Shown here: one piece after another, positions 34,711 through 43,023 of the stretch
How the letters are laid out: each line of letters opens with the position of its first letter
How positions within the stretch are numbered: the first letter of the stretch is position 1
Source of the DNA: Bradyrhizobium niftali
GTDB taxonomy: Bacteria; Pseudomonadota; Alphaproteobacteria; Rhizobiales; Xanthobacteraceae
Assembly (NCBI RefSeq): GCF_004571025.1
Contig: NZ_SPQT01000002.1
Span: 186,001-250,000, forward strand
Direction of reading: 5' to 3'
Length of the DNA stretch: 64,000 nt
Notes under the pieces: generated by a model
Told to the model about the DNA's origin: nothing
The model's input: the letters and a program-made list of their open reading frames with translations, nothing else
Database searches by the model: none
Translations under genes and position numbers: made by a program

Positions 34711-35931
34711 ATGAACTCGTCCCCCTATCGCTGGGTGATCGTCGCCGCCGGCGGCCTGCTTGGCTGCGTCGCGATCGGCGGCATGTTTTCGCTGCCGGTG
34801 TTCCTGCAGCCGATCGCCAAGGACACCGGCTGGTCGGTGACCGGCATCTCCAGTGCCATGACGATCGGCTTTCTGGCGATGGCCTTCACCAGCATGGCCT
34901 GGGGTACGGCGACGGACAGGTTCGGGCCGCGGCCGGTGGTGCTGACGGGATCGACCGTGCTGGCGCTGAGCCTGTTCGGGGCCAGCCATGCGACCTCGCT
35001 CATTGCGTTCCAGTTCGTGTTCGGCCTCTTGGTCGGCGCCTCCTGCGCGGCGATCTTCGCGCCGATGATGGCGACCGTCACCGGCTGGTTCGACACCCAT
35101 CGCAGCCTCGCGGTCTCGCTGGTGTCGGCCGGCATGGGCATGGCGCCGATGACGATGTCGCCGCTCGCGGCCTGGCTCGTCTCCAGCCATGACTGGCGCA
35201 CCTCGATGCAGATCGTGGCGCTGGTGGTCGGCGCCATCATGATCCCGGTGTCGCTGCTGGTGCGCCGACCGCCAGCGCTCGCGCAGGCGATGCCGGTGCC
35301 CTCGGGCGAGGACGCCGCGCAGGCGGAGATGTCGCTGGGCGAGGCGCTGCGCTCGCCGCAATTCCTCATCCTGCTCGCGACCAATTTCTTCTGCTGCGCC
35401 ACCCATTCCGGCCCGATCATCCACACCGTCAGCTATGCCGTGAGCTGCGGCATCCCGCTGATCGCGGCGGTGACGATCTATAGCATCGAGGGGTTTGCCG
35501 GCATGGGCGGTCGCATCGCCTTCGGGCTGCTCGGCGATCGCTTCGGCGCCAAGCGCGTGCTGGTCACGGGCCTCCTGTTGCAGGCGTTCGGCGCGCTCGC
35601 CTACGTCTTCGCGCATCAGCTCGCGACCTTCTACGCGGTCGGCGCCATCTTCGGTTTCATCTATGCCGGTACCATGCCGCTCTACGCGGTGCTGGTGCGC
35701 GAAAACTTTCCGCTGCGCATGATGGGCACGGTGATCGGCGGCACCGCGATGGCCGGCAGCCTCGGCATGGCGACGGGACCGCTCGCCGGCGGCCTGATCT
35801 ACGATGCGTTCTCGAGCTACGCCTGGCTCTATATCGCCTCCAGTGCGATGGGCCTCGGCGCCTTCCTGATGGCGATGACTTTCCGCCCGTTCGCCAAACC
35901 GCAAGGGCAGTCGGCGGCCGTAGCGGCGTGA
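34711..35931 (+). CDS. MFS transporter
   Basis: 406 residues with twelve hydrophobic segments. The loop 2-3 motif is GTATDRFGPRPVV and the repeat is GRIAFGLLGDRFGAKRVLV. It resembles the monocarboxylate/oxalate-formate antiporter group. ATG with GGAGACAAGG upstream. It probably forms a unit with the amidase. Confidence 0.87.
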   Translation: MNSSPYRWVIVAAGGLLGCVAIGGMFSLPVFLQPIAKDTGWSVTGISSAMTIGFLAMAFTSMAWGTATDRFGPRPVVLTGSTVLALSLFGASHATSLIAFQFVFGLLVGASCAAIFAPMMATVTGWFDTHRSLAVSLVSAGMGMAPMTMSPLAAWLVSSHDWRTSMQIVALVVGAIMIPVSLLVRRPPALAQAMPVPSGEDAAQAEMSLGEALRSPQFLILLATNFFCCATHSGPIIHTVSYAVSCGIPLIAAVTIYSIEGFAGMGGRIAFGLLGDRFGAKRVLVTGLLLQAFGALAYVFAHQLATFYAVGAIFGFIYAGTMPLYAVLVRENFPLRMMGTVIGGTAMAGSLGMATGPLAGGLIYDAFSSYAWLYIASSAMGLGAFLMAMTFRPFAKPQGQSAAVAA

Positions 35932-35989
35932 GGCTCAGCCGCGACGCTGCACGTGCTCGATCAGCGCGCGCAGCTTCGGCGCGCAGCCC

Positions 35990-36040
35990 GATGACGTCGA
36001 CGTCAACGAGATCGTCGTGCGCCCGACGCGGACCACTTGA
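35990..36040 (+). pseudogene. possible C-terminal remnant of an SDR gene
   Basis: The + strand reads DDVDVNEIVVRPTRTT then stop, very like the C-terminal end of YdfG-type SDRs (VDVNEIxxRPTxQ). Only about 17 codons are left and nothing upstream matches an SDR. It lies between the MFS gene and the MarR-GNAT gene. Weak evidence because of the short length. Confidence 0.4.
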
Positions 36041-36055
36041 CGATCCATCACGGAA

Positions 36056-36928
36056 TCACAGCCGCTTTTCGAAGAACAGGTCCGGATAGGGATCGTCGTT
36101 GAAACGCGGAATTTCGCTCCAGCCCGTGCTGCGGTAGAGCTGGCCGGCCTCGGGGAGGGCGCTGTTGGTGTCGAGCCGCAGCAGTTCGATGCCGAGCCCG
36201 CGCGCCGCGTCCTCGGCTGCGTCCATCACGCGTCGGCCGAGCCGCAATCCGCGCGCGGCGGGGGCGACCCACAGCCGCTTGATCTCGGCATAGCCGTGAT
36301 CGGTTCCCTTCAGCCCGACACAGCCGATCGGCAGCGTATCCGACATCGCGACGATGAACGCGCCGCGCGGGCGGCGCATGTCCTTGGCATCGGGGTCGCG
36401 CGACAGCGAAACGTCAAAGCCCTGTTTGAAGCGGCGGCCGAGCTCCGCGTAATATTCGCCGAGGCAATAGCGTGCCTGTTCGGATCGTGGATCCATCTCC
36501 TCCAGCGCGATGCGCTCGCGCGTCAGCGCGGAGGCGATCATGTCCATCGCCGCGAGCAGCGCCTCGCGCTGCGAATGCTGCGCAAGGAAGCTCTCGGCCT
36601 GCGTATTCGACAGCGCCTCGTAGGCCGCGAACTCGCGCCGGCCCGCGCGCGTCAGTGTGGCCACGCGGCGGCGGGCATCGTCCTCATGCGCCGTGGTCTC
36701 GACCAGCCCTTCGTCCTCGAGACTGCGGAGCAGCCGGCTCATCAGCCCGGAATCGAGGCCGAGATAGTCGCGGATCTCCGCGACATCTGTGCGCCCATGC
36801 CCGATTGCATTCAAGGCACGGGCCGCGCCGAGCGGCCGGCCGCGCCCCAGGAACGAGGTATCGAGCGCGCCCACGGCAGAGGTGACGGCACGGTTGAAGC
36901 GGCGGACGCGGGAGACGGGATCGAGCAT
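36056..36928 (-). CDS. MarR-GNAT fusion: regulator with acetyltransferase domain
   Basis: 290 residues. A MarR winged helix (about 1-140: TDVAEIRDYLGLDSGLMSRLLRSLEDEGLV, DDARRRVATLT) is joined to a GNAT acetyltransferase (about 145-290: AFIVAMSDTLPIGCVGLKG, then IKRLWVAPAARGLRLGRRVM, the acetyl-CoA loop). Such two-domain proteins are known; the acetylated target is unknown. The start at 36928 falls in a 26-bp palindrome, so it probably represses itself. Confidence 0.87.
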   Translation of the reverse strand: MLDPVSRVRRFNRAVTSAVGALDTSFLGRGRPLGAARALNAIGHGRTDVAEIRDYLGLDSGLMSRLLRSLEDEGLVETTAHEDDARRRVATLTRAGRREFAAYEALSNTQAESFLAQHSQREALLAAMDMIASALTRERIALEEMDPRSEQARYCLGEYYAELGRRFKQGFDVSLSRDPDAKDMRRPRGAFIVAMSDTLPIGCVGLKGTDHGYAEIKRLWVAPAARGLRLGRRVMDAAEDAARGLGIELLRLDTNSALPEAGQLYRSTGWSEIPRFNDDPYPDLFFEKRL

Positions 36929-36952
36929 ATATCTGACTTTAGTCAGATATAT
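36927..36952. promoter_or_regulatory. 26-bp MarR operator palindrome
   Basis: ATATATCTGACT, two bases TT, then AGTCAGATATAT: perfect 12-bp arms. It overlaps the start codon of the MarR-GNAT gene and lies 25 bases before the stop of the cupin gene. The perfect symmetry suits a MarR dimer. Confidence 0.8.
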
Positions 36953-36980
36953 CGATCTGGTCAATCGAAGATGGCCGGTC

Positions 36981-37394
36981 TCACTTCGCCAGCGTCAGCA
37001 GCGGCTTGTCCTTCGCGACGATATAGGTCGCAAGCTCGCTCGCGGTCTCGTTGCCCACGTTCTTGGCCGCATGCACCGTGCCGGCCGGGATGAACAGCAC
37101 GTCGCCGGCCCTCAGCGTCACCGGCGGCTTGCCTTCGACGGCGTATTCGATGGCGCCCGCCAGCACGTAGATGATCTCTTCGCCCGGATGGGTGTGCCGG
37201 CCGAACGCAACACCGGGGGCGAGGTCGACGCGCACCTGCACGGCCTCGCGGCCGGGCGCGCTGAGATCGTGGCGCTGGAGGTCGGTGCGCGTGACACCGG
37301 CCGGCTGCGCCGCTGCCGGCAGGGTGAACAGGTTTGCGGCAAGCAGGGCGGCGCTGGCGAGGATACGCACGGCTGGGAAAAGGCGATGGCTCAT
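36981..37394 (-). CDS. exported cupin protein
   Basis: 137 residues with a Sec signal (FPAVRILASAALLAANLF...AAA, about 29 residues). Cupin motif 1 is GRHTHPGEEIIYVLAGAIEY; motif 2 is AGDVLFIPAGTVHAAKNV; the His/His/Glu/His metal ligands are present. Periplasmic, function unknown. It lies 52 bases upstream of the MarR-GNAT gene on the same strand, so it may read into it, and 80 bases downstream of ohr. Confidence 0.82.
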   Translation of the reverse strand: MSHRLFPAVRILASAALLAANLFTLPAAAQPAGVTRTDLQRHDLSAPGREAVQVRVDLAPGVAFGRHTHPGEEIIYVLAGAIEYAVEGKPPVTLRAGDVLFIPAGTVHAAKNVGNETASELATYIVAKDKPLLTLAK

Positions 37395-37474
37395 GGTCGG
37401 CTCCGTGTGGTCGCTGGATTGATCGCACCGCGCGGGGCCGGCCGACTTTCGGCCGGTTCCCGCGTCGTGGCGCT

Positions 37475-37876
37475 TCAGACAAGGGTCGTGGTCACCTCGA
37501 TGTTGCCGTGCACCGCCTTGGAGTAGGGGCAGATGCCGTGCGCGGCTTCGATCAGCTCCTGCGCAACCGCGCGGTCGACGCCGGGGACGCTGACGTCGAG
37601 ACGGGCGCGCAGGAAGAAGGCGCCGCCGGCGTTGTTCAGGTCGATCGCGGTGTCGACCGACGGCTCGCTCGGCAGCTTGACCTTGCGCTGGGCGGCGGCG
37701 AGCCCGAGCGCGCCGAGGTAGCAGGCCGACCAGGCGGCGGCGAACAGGTTTTCGGCGGCCGGATGCGGCTGCGCCAGCTTGATGTCGAGGAAGCCGTCGC
37801 TGGAGCGCGCGGCACCGTCGGAGCCTGAGGTGACGTGGGTCTTGCCGGTGAAGAGAAGCTTGGCAGCGGATGACAT
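37475..37876 (-). CDS. ohr: organic hydroperoxide resistance protein Ohr
   Basis: 133 residues. The two redox cysteines sit in AWSACYLGAL (about 52) and HGICPYSKAV (about 116), with FTGKTHVTSG at the N-terminus; length and motifs match Ohr. It reduces organic hydroperoxides to alcohols using lipoylated proteins. It is divergent from ohrR, with two operators between. It may compensate for the broken OsmC-like gene at 2404. Confidence 0.93.
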   Translation of the reverse strand: MSSAAKLLFTGKTHVTSGSDGAARSSDGFLDIKLAQPHPAAENLFAAAWSACYLGALGLAAAQRKVKLPSEPSVDTAIDLNNAGGAFFLRARLDVSVPGVDRAVAQELIEAAHGICPYSKAVHGNIEVTTTLV

Positions 37877-37896
37877 GGCGGGGTCCTTTCGGGGTT

Positions 37897-37996
37897 GATA
37901 TAAATCGTATCCGATCTAATCGGATGCGCGTTGAAATAAACTCGCCGCATCCGCCGGTCAAGCTCTTCCGATTTAATCGGATGCGATTTATATCGG
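37897..37996. promoter_or_regulatory. paired OhrR operators in inverted orientation
   Basis: GATATAAATCG-T-ATCCGAT at 37897-37915, continuing to TAATCGGA, is repeated in reverse at about 37967-37994 (28 positions, 3 mismatches). Each copy contains the ATCCGAT/ATCGGAT palindrome. One faces ohr, the other ohrR, so OhrR probably represses both genes until peroxide oxidises it. Confidence 0.8.
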
Positions 37997-38025
37997 TTGG
38001 CAGATCACGAATTGCGGAGGTTCCC

Positions 38026-38493
38026 GTGGCCCGTTCCCCCAAAGCCGCCAGCAAAGGCCGAAAACTGTCGAATTTCCTGTGCTTTGCGGTTTATTCGGCC
38101 AATCTCGCCTTCGGCCGCGCCTACAAGCCGCTGCTGGACAAGGTCGGGCTGACCTACACCCAGTACATCGCCCTGGTGGCGCTGTCGGAGGAGGACGAGC
38201 AGACCGTCAGCGCGCTCGGCGAGAAGCTGTTCCTGGAATCCAACACGCTGACGCCGATCCTGAAGAAGCTCGAGCAGACGGGCTACATCAAGCGCCACCG
38301 CGATCCCGCCGACGAGCGGCAGGTGCGGGTGAGCCTGACGCCGGCCGGCCGCAAGTTGATCGAGCAGGACCTCGGCGCATCCGTGATCGAGGCGACCGGC
38401 CTCGGCGACGAGTTTCCGGTGGTGCAGAAGACGGTGAGCACATTGCGCGACAATCTGCTGCGCCACACCGAATCCGAACAGGAGCGGTCCTGA
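38026..38493 (+). CDS. ohrR: peroxide-sensing MarR regulator OhrR
   Basis: 155 residues from GTG 38026 (GCGGAGG upstream). The N-terminal reactive Cys is in LSNFLCFAVYSANLAFGRAY, the typical OhrR sensor position; winged helix TVSALGEKLFLESNTLTPIL, DPADERQVRVSLT. Oxidation of that Cys by organic peroxide releases DNA. Divergent from ohr. Confidence 0.92.
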   Translation: MARSPKAASKGRKLSNFLCFAVYSANLAFGRAYKPLLDKVGLTYTQYIALVALSEEDEQTVSALGEKLFLESNTLTPILKKLEQTGYIKRHRDPADERQVRVSLTPAGRKLIEQDLGASVIEATGLGDEFPVVQKTVSTLRDNLLRHTESEQERS

Positions 38494-38517
38494 CGTGCGA
38501 CGCGCCGGCGCTGGTGT

Positions 38518-38871
38518 TCAGTCGAGCCCCAGCATCTTGCGCGATTTGCGCGTCAGCTTTGCCACGATCAGCGCGTGGGCCTGCGCCAGATAGGCGGTGA
38601 GCTCGGCATCCGGCAGGGCGTTGTTGCTGACGAGCTGCACCCATTTGGCCCGGGCCAGATACGGCGCCGGACGTGCCACACCATGCTCGATCAGCATCGC
38701 ATAGGCCATGTCCGAGACCTTGAACATGTAGCCGCCGGAGCCTGCGGCAAAGCCGCCGCCGAGCGCGAACATCTTGCCGCCGACCTTGAACACGGAGGTG
38801 CCCTCCCACTGCACCACCTTGGTGGCGGCGGGCAGGCGCAGGCAGCGCGCTTCGAAGCTTTTCGGAGTCAT
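38518..38871 (-). CDS. MmcQ/YjbR family protein
   Basis: 117 residues: KSFEARCLRLPAATKVVQWE, VFKVGGKMFAL, and YLARAKWVQLVSNNALPDAE, the CyaY-like DNA-binding fold of the YjbR family. Start ATG 38871 after GGCTT-rich repeats. Function unknown. It converges with ohrR. Confidence 0.8.
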   Translation of the reverse strand: MTPKSFEARCLRLPAATKVVQWEGTSVFKVGGKMFALGGGFAAGSGGYMFKVSDMAYAMLIEHGVARPAPYLARAKWVQLVSNNALPDAELTAYLAQAHALIVAKLTRKSRKMLGLD

Positions 38872-38894
38872 GACGCGAGCGATAGCACGCTGCG

Positions 38895-38938
38895 TGCGGC
38901 TTGCAATGCGCGCGCTTGCGGCTTGCAATGCGCGCGCT
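38895..38938. repeat. 22-bp tandem repeat, two copies
   Basis: The unit TGCGGCTTGCAATGCGCGCG plus CT occurs at 38895-38916 and again exactly at 38917-38938. It fills the gap between the aldolase end and the YjbR start and reaches the aldolase stop codon. Probably a slippage duplication. Confidence 0.75.
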
Positions 38939-39980
38939 AGCGGCCGAGCGCCGCGAAGGCGGCAATGGTGCGGTCCACCGCCGCTTCGTCGATGTGGCGA
39001 TGGGTGACGAGCCGGAGCTGCAAGGGGCCGCTGGCCTGCACCAGGATGCCGTGCCGCTTCACGCCCTCGGCCCATGCGGCGGCCTCGCGCCCGCTTGCGG
39101 AGACGTCGACGCGCAGGATGTTGGTCTGCACCTGGTCGCGATCGGCGAGCGCCGGGTCGAGCCAGCTCAAGGCCGCGGCGAGCCGTCTTGCCGCGGCATG
39201 ATCTTCGGCGAGGCGCTCGATCATCGTCTCCAGCGCGACGAGGCCCGCGGCTGCGACGACACCGGACTGGCGCATCGTGCCGCCGACGAGCTTTCGCAAG
39301 GCCCGCGCCCGCGCGACGAACGCAGCGCTGCCGCACAGCAGGCTGCCGACCGGCGCGCTCAGGCCTTTGGAGAGGCAGACCATCACGCTGTCGGCATGCT
39401 CGGCGATCCGTGCCGCCGGCACGCCGAGCGCGACCGAGGCATTGAACAGGCGGGCGCCGTCCAGATGCACGGGAATCCCGTTGCTTTGTCCGAGCGCATG
39501 AATTCGCATCATGTGCGGCAGGGGCAGCACGGTGCCGCCGGCGCCGTTATGCGTCGTTTCCATCGCGATCAGGCCGGGACGGCTCGATGCGCGGATCGCG
39601 TCCGCTAGCGCTGCTTCGTCCATCGCGCCGCGACGGCCCGGCATCGGCCTGGGCGCCAGCCCCGCGATCGTCACGACGCTGCCGAGCTCGGAGTTGAGCA
39701 GATGCGCGCCGCGATCGGCGAAGACGTCCGCACCGCGCTCGGCATGGGCGAGCATCGCCAGGAGATTGCCCATCGTGCCGCTCGGCACGAACAGGGCAGC
39801 TTCCTTGCCGATCAAGGCAGCGCCGCGTTCTTCGAGCGCGCGGACGGTCGGATCGCCCTCGCGGCCATCGTCGCCGAGCGGGGCGCGCTGCATGCGCTCC
39901 AGCATCGCCGCTGTCGGCAGCGTGACGGTGTCGCTGCGCAGATCGACGATGCCGTCGCGGCCGTTCTCCTGCGCGGCCAT
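38937..39980 (-). CDS. low-specificity L-threonine aldolase family protein
   Basis: 347 residues, PLP fold type I. DLRSDTVTLPTAAM at the start, FVPSGTMGN, HLDGARLFNASVALG, and the PLP lysine in SLSKGLSAPVGS (about 205). Cleaves L-threonine/allo-threonine to glycine and acetaldehyde. Its ATG overlaps the stop of the transporter gene by one base (translational coupling). Third gene of the GntR-transporter-aldolase operon. Confidence 0.88.
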   Translation of the reverse strand: MAAQENGRDGIVDLRSDTVTLPTAAMLERMQRAPLGDDGREGDPTVRALEERGAALIGKEAALFVPSGTMGNLLAMLAHAERGADVFADRGAHLLNSELGSVVTIAGLAPRPMPGRRGAMDEAALADAIRASSRPGLIAMETTHNGAGGTVLPLPHMMRIHALGQSNGIPVHLDGARLFNASVALGVPAARIAEHADSVMVCLSKGLSAPVGSLLCGSAAFVARARALRKLVGGTMRQSGVVAAAGLVALETMIERLAEDHAAARRLAAALSWLDPALADRDQVQTNILRVDVSASGREAAAWAEGVKRHGILVQASGPLQLRLVTHRHIDEAAVDRTIAAFAALGR

Positions 39981-41230
39981 CAGGCGTCCTGCATTTGCAG
40001 GCCGGCCGCCGCCGGCTGCGCCTCATCGGCGGCCATGTCGCCGGCAAACCGTTCGACCAGCTTCACCGCGACCGTGTTGCCGAACACGTTGATCGCGGTG
40101 CGGCCCATGTCGAGGAAGGCATCGACGCCGGCGATGACCGCGAGCGCCTCGATCGGCAGCCCGATCGCCGACAGCACCATGGCGATGGCGACGAGCCCGC
40201 CGGAGGGGACGTTGGCGCTGCCCTTGCTCGCGATGGTCGTGACCATGACGATGGTGAACAGCGTCGACAAGGTCAGCGTCACGCCATAGGCTTCGGCGAG
40301 GAAAGTGACGGCCAGGGCGAAATACATGATGGCGCCGTCGCGGTTGAAGGCATAGCCGAGCGGCAGCACCACCGAGACGATGCGCTCGGAGGCGCCCATC
40401 GCCCGCAGCTTCTCCATGTGCAGCGGCAACGTCACTTCCGAGGAGCGGGTGGAGAAGGCCAGGATCATCGGCTCCATCACCGCCCTGGTGACGGCCAGCG
40501 GCTTCTCGCCGATCGCAAGCAGCATCAGCCAGAAGATCGCGACCATGATGGCGAGGCCGAGATACATCACGCCGACGAGCTTTGCGAGCGCGAGCACGGT
40601 GGCGAGGCCTTGGGTCGCGAACAGCCACGCCATCACGGCGAAGATGGCGATCGGGGCGAGCGAGGTGATCCATTTGGTGATCTTGAACATCGCCGCCATC
40701 ACCGCCTCGAGCACGGCGACCATGGGCTCGCCGACCTTGCCGACCGAGGCGAGGGCCAAGCCGAACAGAATGGCGAAGACGAGCGTCGGCAAGATCTTCT
40801 GCTCGGCCATCGCCGCGACGATGTTGGAGGGAATCATGTCCATGAAGAACTTGATCCAGTCCACCGATACCGCGAGGTTCGGCGGCACCTTGCCGGTCGC
40901 GGCCAGCGGCGCGCCGGCGCCGGGATGGAAGGCGGCGTTGAGGAGCAGGCCGATCAGGATCGAGACCACGGTGGCGAGGTAGAAATAGCCGAGGCTGATC
41001 GCGGCGACGCGCCCCAAGACCTTCAGCTCGCTCCCCATGCGATAAAGGCCGAGCGTGACGGCTGCGAACACCACGGGAATGACGATCATCTTCACCGCCT
41101 CGACGAAGGCGGTGCCGACCGGGCGCAGGCTCGCGCCGAAATCCGGCCAGAGCAGGCCGACGCCGAGGCCCAGCACCAATCCGAGCAGCATCTGGAACAC
41201 GAGCGGCAATCTGAACAGCGACCGGATCAT
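39980..41230 (-). CDS. dicarboxylate/amino acid:cation symporter
   Basis: 416 residues, DAACS (GltP/DctA) family with eight helices and two hairpins. The substrate-binding serine-rich tip is FSTRSSEVTLP; MIVIPVVFAAVTLG and NRDGAIMYFALAVTF are conserved. The symport of glutamate/aspartate, C4-dicarboxylates or serine/threonine cannot be told apart from sequence; context with a threonine aldolase suggests an amino acid. Start ATG 41230 overlaps the GntR stop (ATGA). Confidence 0.9.
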   Translation of the reverse strand: MIRSLFRLPLVFQMLLGLVLGLGVGLLWPDFGASLRPVGTAFVEAVKMIVIPVVFAAVTLGLYRMGSELKVLGRVAAISLGYFYLATVVSILIGLLLNAAFHPGAGAPLAATGKVPPNLAVSVDWIKFFMDMIPSNIVAAMAEQKILPTLVFAILFGLALASVGKVGEPMVAVLEAVMAAMFKITKWITSLAPIAIFAVMAWLFATQGLATVLALAKLVGVMYLGLAIMVAIFWLMLLAIGEKPLAVTRAVMEPMILAFSTRSSEVTLPLHMEKLRAMGASERIVSVVLPLGYAFNRDGAIMYFALAVTFLAEAYGVTLTLSTLFTIVMVTTIASKGSANVPSGGLVAIAMVLSAIGLPIEALAVIAGVDAFLDMGRTAINVFGNTVAVKLVERFAGDMAADEAQPAAAGLQMQDA

Positions 41231-41910
41231 GCGTGATGGTCTCCTTGTCCCGGATATTGCGCGCGGATCGCGCCCAGCGCGGTGAGGCGCGCCTCGAATG
41301 CGGACGACAGATGCCGCCACATGCGCTGCTGCGCGGCGTCAGGATCGTGCGCTTCGATGGCCGCATAGATATCGAGATGTTCGCTGACGGCCTGGCGCGT
41401 GCGCTCGACGCTGTATTGCCGCATCTTCTGGAGGGCGAGGCCGCTCTGCGCGCGCAGATTGTCGTAGGACTGCGCCAGCCGGCCGTTGCCGGTCGCGCGA
41501 AACAGCTCGTCGTGGAAGGCCCAGCCGACCTGCTGCGCCTCCTCGACATCGAGGTTTTCGCGCGACTGAATGCTGCGCAGCTCCCCGGCGCATTGGCGCA
41601 GCGGCTCCGTCGGCCCGCGCGTCGCGGCGAGATAGGCGGCCATGCCTTCGAGCGCGAGCCGCAATTCATGAATCTCGCGCAGATCGTCGAATGACATCTG
41701 GCGCAGGAAGGTGCCGCGCATGGGATGGATGGTGAGCAGGCCGTCCCTGGCGAGCGCCTTCAGCGCCTCGCGGATCGGGGTGCGGCCCAGCGCCAGGCGG
41801 CTCGACAGGCTGCGTTCGGAGAGGGGTTCGTCAGGCGCGAACTCGCCTGAGATGACGAGGTCGCGGAGCAGGGCATAGGCGCGGTCGCGGTCGAGGGAGG
41901 CGGTGGGCAT
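41227..41910 (-). CDS. GntR family (FCD-domain) regulator
   Basis: About 227 residues. Winged helix (LSERSLSSRLALGRTPIREA, LKALARDGLLTIHPMRGTFL) and an all-helical FCD ligand domain (IHELRLALEGMAAYLAA; FHDELFRATGN; SEHLDIYAAIEAHD) with the metal-binding His pattern. Starts 41910 or 41919 are both possible; the second lies in the operator. It leads the transporter and aldolase genes and probably controls them in response to the transported compound. Confidence 0.9.
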   Translation of the reverse strand: MPTASLDRDRAYALLRDLVISGEFAPDEPLSERSLSSRLALGRTPIREALKALARDGLLTIHPMRGTFLRQMSFDDLREIHELRLALEGMAAYLAATRGPTEPLRQCAGELRSIQSRENLDVEEAQQVGWAFHDELFRATGNGRLAQSYDNLRAQSGLALQKMRQYSVERTRQAVSEHLDIYAAIEAHDPDAAQQRMWRHLSSAFEARLTALGAIRAQYPGQGDHHA

Positions 41911-41912
41911 AA

Positions 41913-41935
41913 CTGACATACCAGCGGTATGTCAG
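41913..41935. promoter_or_regulatory. GntR operator palindrome
   Basis: CTGACATACC, three bases AGC, then GGTATGTCAG: perfect 10-bp arms at the start of the GntR gene. A further half-site-like AATGTCA follows at about 41939. Marks autoregulation of the three-gene operon. Confidence 0.8.
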
Positions 41936-42022
41936 CGGAATGTCAAGCTTGGCTCCTGATTTTGCTGGTGAAACGAGCCTTGAGACAAAGTCACGCACTC
42001 GTGGCTTGCGTATCGCATCTCA

Positions 42023-42069
42023 AAACATATCTTACGATATATCTAATAGAGGAGACGTAAGATATGTTT
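42023..42069 (+). promoter_or_regulatory. inverted repeat enclosing the padR ribosome binding site
   Basis: AAACATATCTTACG at 42023-42036 and CGTAAGATATGTTT at 42056-42069 are perfect 14-bp arms. The 19 bases between hold GAGGAGA, and the right arm contains the ATG (42064). It may be a PadR operator, or in RNA a hairpin with the start codon in the stem, or both. Confidence 0.7.
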
Positions 42070-42696
42070 CGAGACAAGAACCACGGCAGGCACGGCCGGG
42101 ATGATCATGAGTTGCGCTTCGCCTTCGCCATGGGCCGGCACGGCGGCGGGCGGCGCTTCGGCCGCGGTGGGCACGGTTTCTTCGGGCGCGGCGGCGACGA
42201 TTTTCCGGGGGCGCGACGACTCTCGTCGCAGGACCTTCAGCTCGTGATCCTGGCGCTGCTGGCCGAAAAGCCGGCGCATGGCTATGAGCTGATCAAGATC
42301 GTCGAGGAGCGCTCCGACGGGTTCTACACGCCGAGCCCCGGCGTGATCTATCCGGCGCTGACCTATCTCGAAGAGGTCGGCCACGCCGGCGTCGAACAGG
42401 ATGGCGGCCGCAAGCTCTACAGCATCACGCCGCAGGGCGAGGCGTATCTCGCCGAGCAGCGTGCGACCGCGGACGCGATCCTGCAGGCGCTGTCGCGGAT
42501 CGGGCGCCGCATGGACGAGGTGCGCGAGGCCTTCGCCGGCGTCAGCGATCTCGACGGCGGTGCCTCGGACGAGCTGCACCGGGCTCGCCACAATCTCAAG
42601 CGCGCGCTGCGCAGCATGCAAGGCAGCGATTCTGCTGAAGCACGCCGCATCGCCGCGATCCTTGACCGCGCTGCCGCGGAAATCCTCGGCAAGTGA
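42064..42696 (+). CDS. PadR family transcriptional regulator
   Basis: 210 residues. A Gly/Arg/His-rich N-terminal tail of about 50 residues (GRHGGGRRFGRGGHGFFGRG) precedes the PadR winged helix (LQLVILALLAEKPAHGYELI, SPGVIYPALTYLEEVG, GRKLYSITPQGEAYL) and a helical C-terminal dimer arm. No target gene is adjacent on the same strand. The start codon sits inside an inverted repeat. Confidence 0.88.
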   Translation: MFRDKNHGRHGRDDHELRFAFAMGRHGGGRRFGRGGHGFFGRGGDDFPGARRLSSQDLQLVILALLAEKPAHGYELIKIVEERSDGFYTPSPGVIYPALTYLEEVGHAGVEQDGGRKLYSITPQGEAYLAEQRATADAILQALSRIGRRMDEVREAFAGVSDLDGGASDELHRARHNLKRALRSMQGSDSAEARRIAAILDRAAAEILGK

Positions 42697-42753
42697 CGGA
42701 CCCGCAAGACGGCTTCGTCGCGATGACGCTGCCGCTCAAGGGCGGCACCGAGC

Positions 42754-42987
42754 TCAGCCTGAAGCTGGCGTGACGGCGTCGCGGGCGCGATAGGCGTCGG
42801 GGACAACGAACACCTCGTCGGCGCGGCCATAGCCGCCGTCGCCGACTTCCTCGATCAGCACCATCGTGTGCGGCCGCACCGCTTCGCCGAAATAGTCGAC
42901 GAACAGGGCGGTGAGGCGATGCACGATCTCCGCCTTCTGGGCGCGCGACAGCGCGGCTTGCGGAATCTTGACGTTGGCGAAAGGCAT
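42754..42987 (-). CDS. 4-oxalocrotonate tautomerase family protein
   Basis: 77 residues starting MPFANVKIP. After removal of Met the N-terminal Pro would be the catalytic base, and RAQKAEIVHRLTALFVDYFG then TMVLIEEV fit the 4-OT fold. It keto-enol isomerises small acids. It lies 36 bases downstream of the SDR gene on the same strand (same operon). Confidence 0.82.
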   Translation of the reverse strand: MPFANVKIPQAALSRAQKAEIVHRLTALFVDYFGEAVRPHTMVLIEEVGDGGYGRADEVFVVPDAYRARDAVTPASG

Positions 42988-43023
42988 GATGGGTCGCTCC
43001 GTGTGATGCGATCGTCCCGTGCG

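Noticed and set aside
39995..41236. 413-codon frame opposite the transporter gene
   Set aside because: Shadow of the high-GC transporter gene; translation is His/Arg/Asp-rich with no domain.
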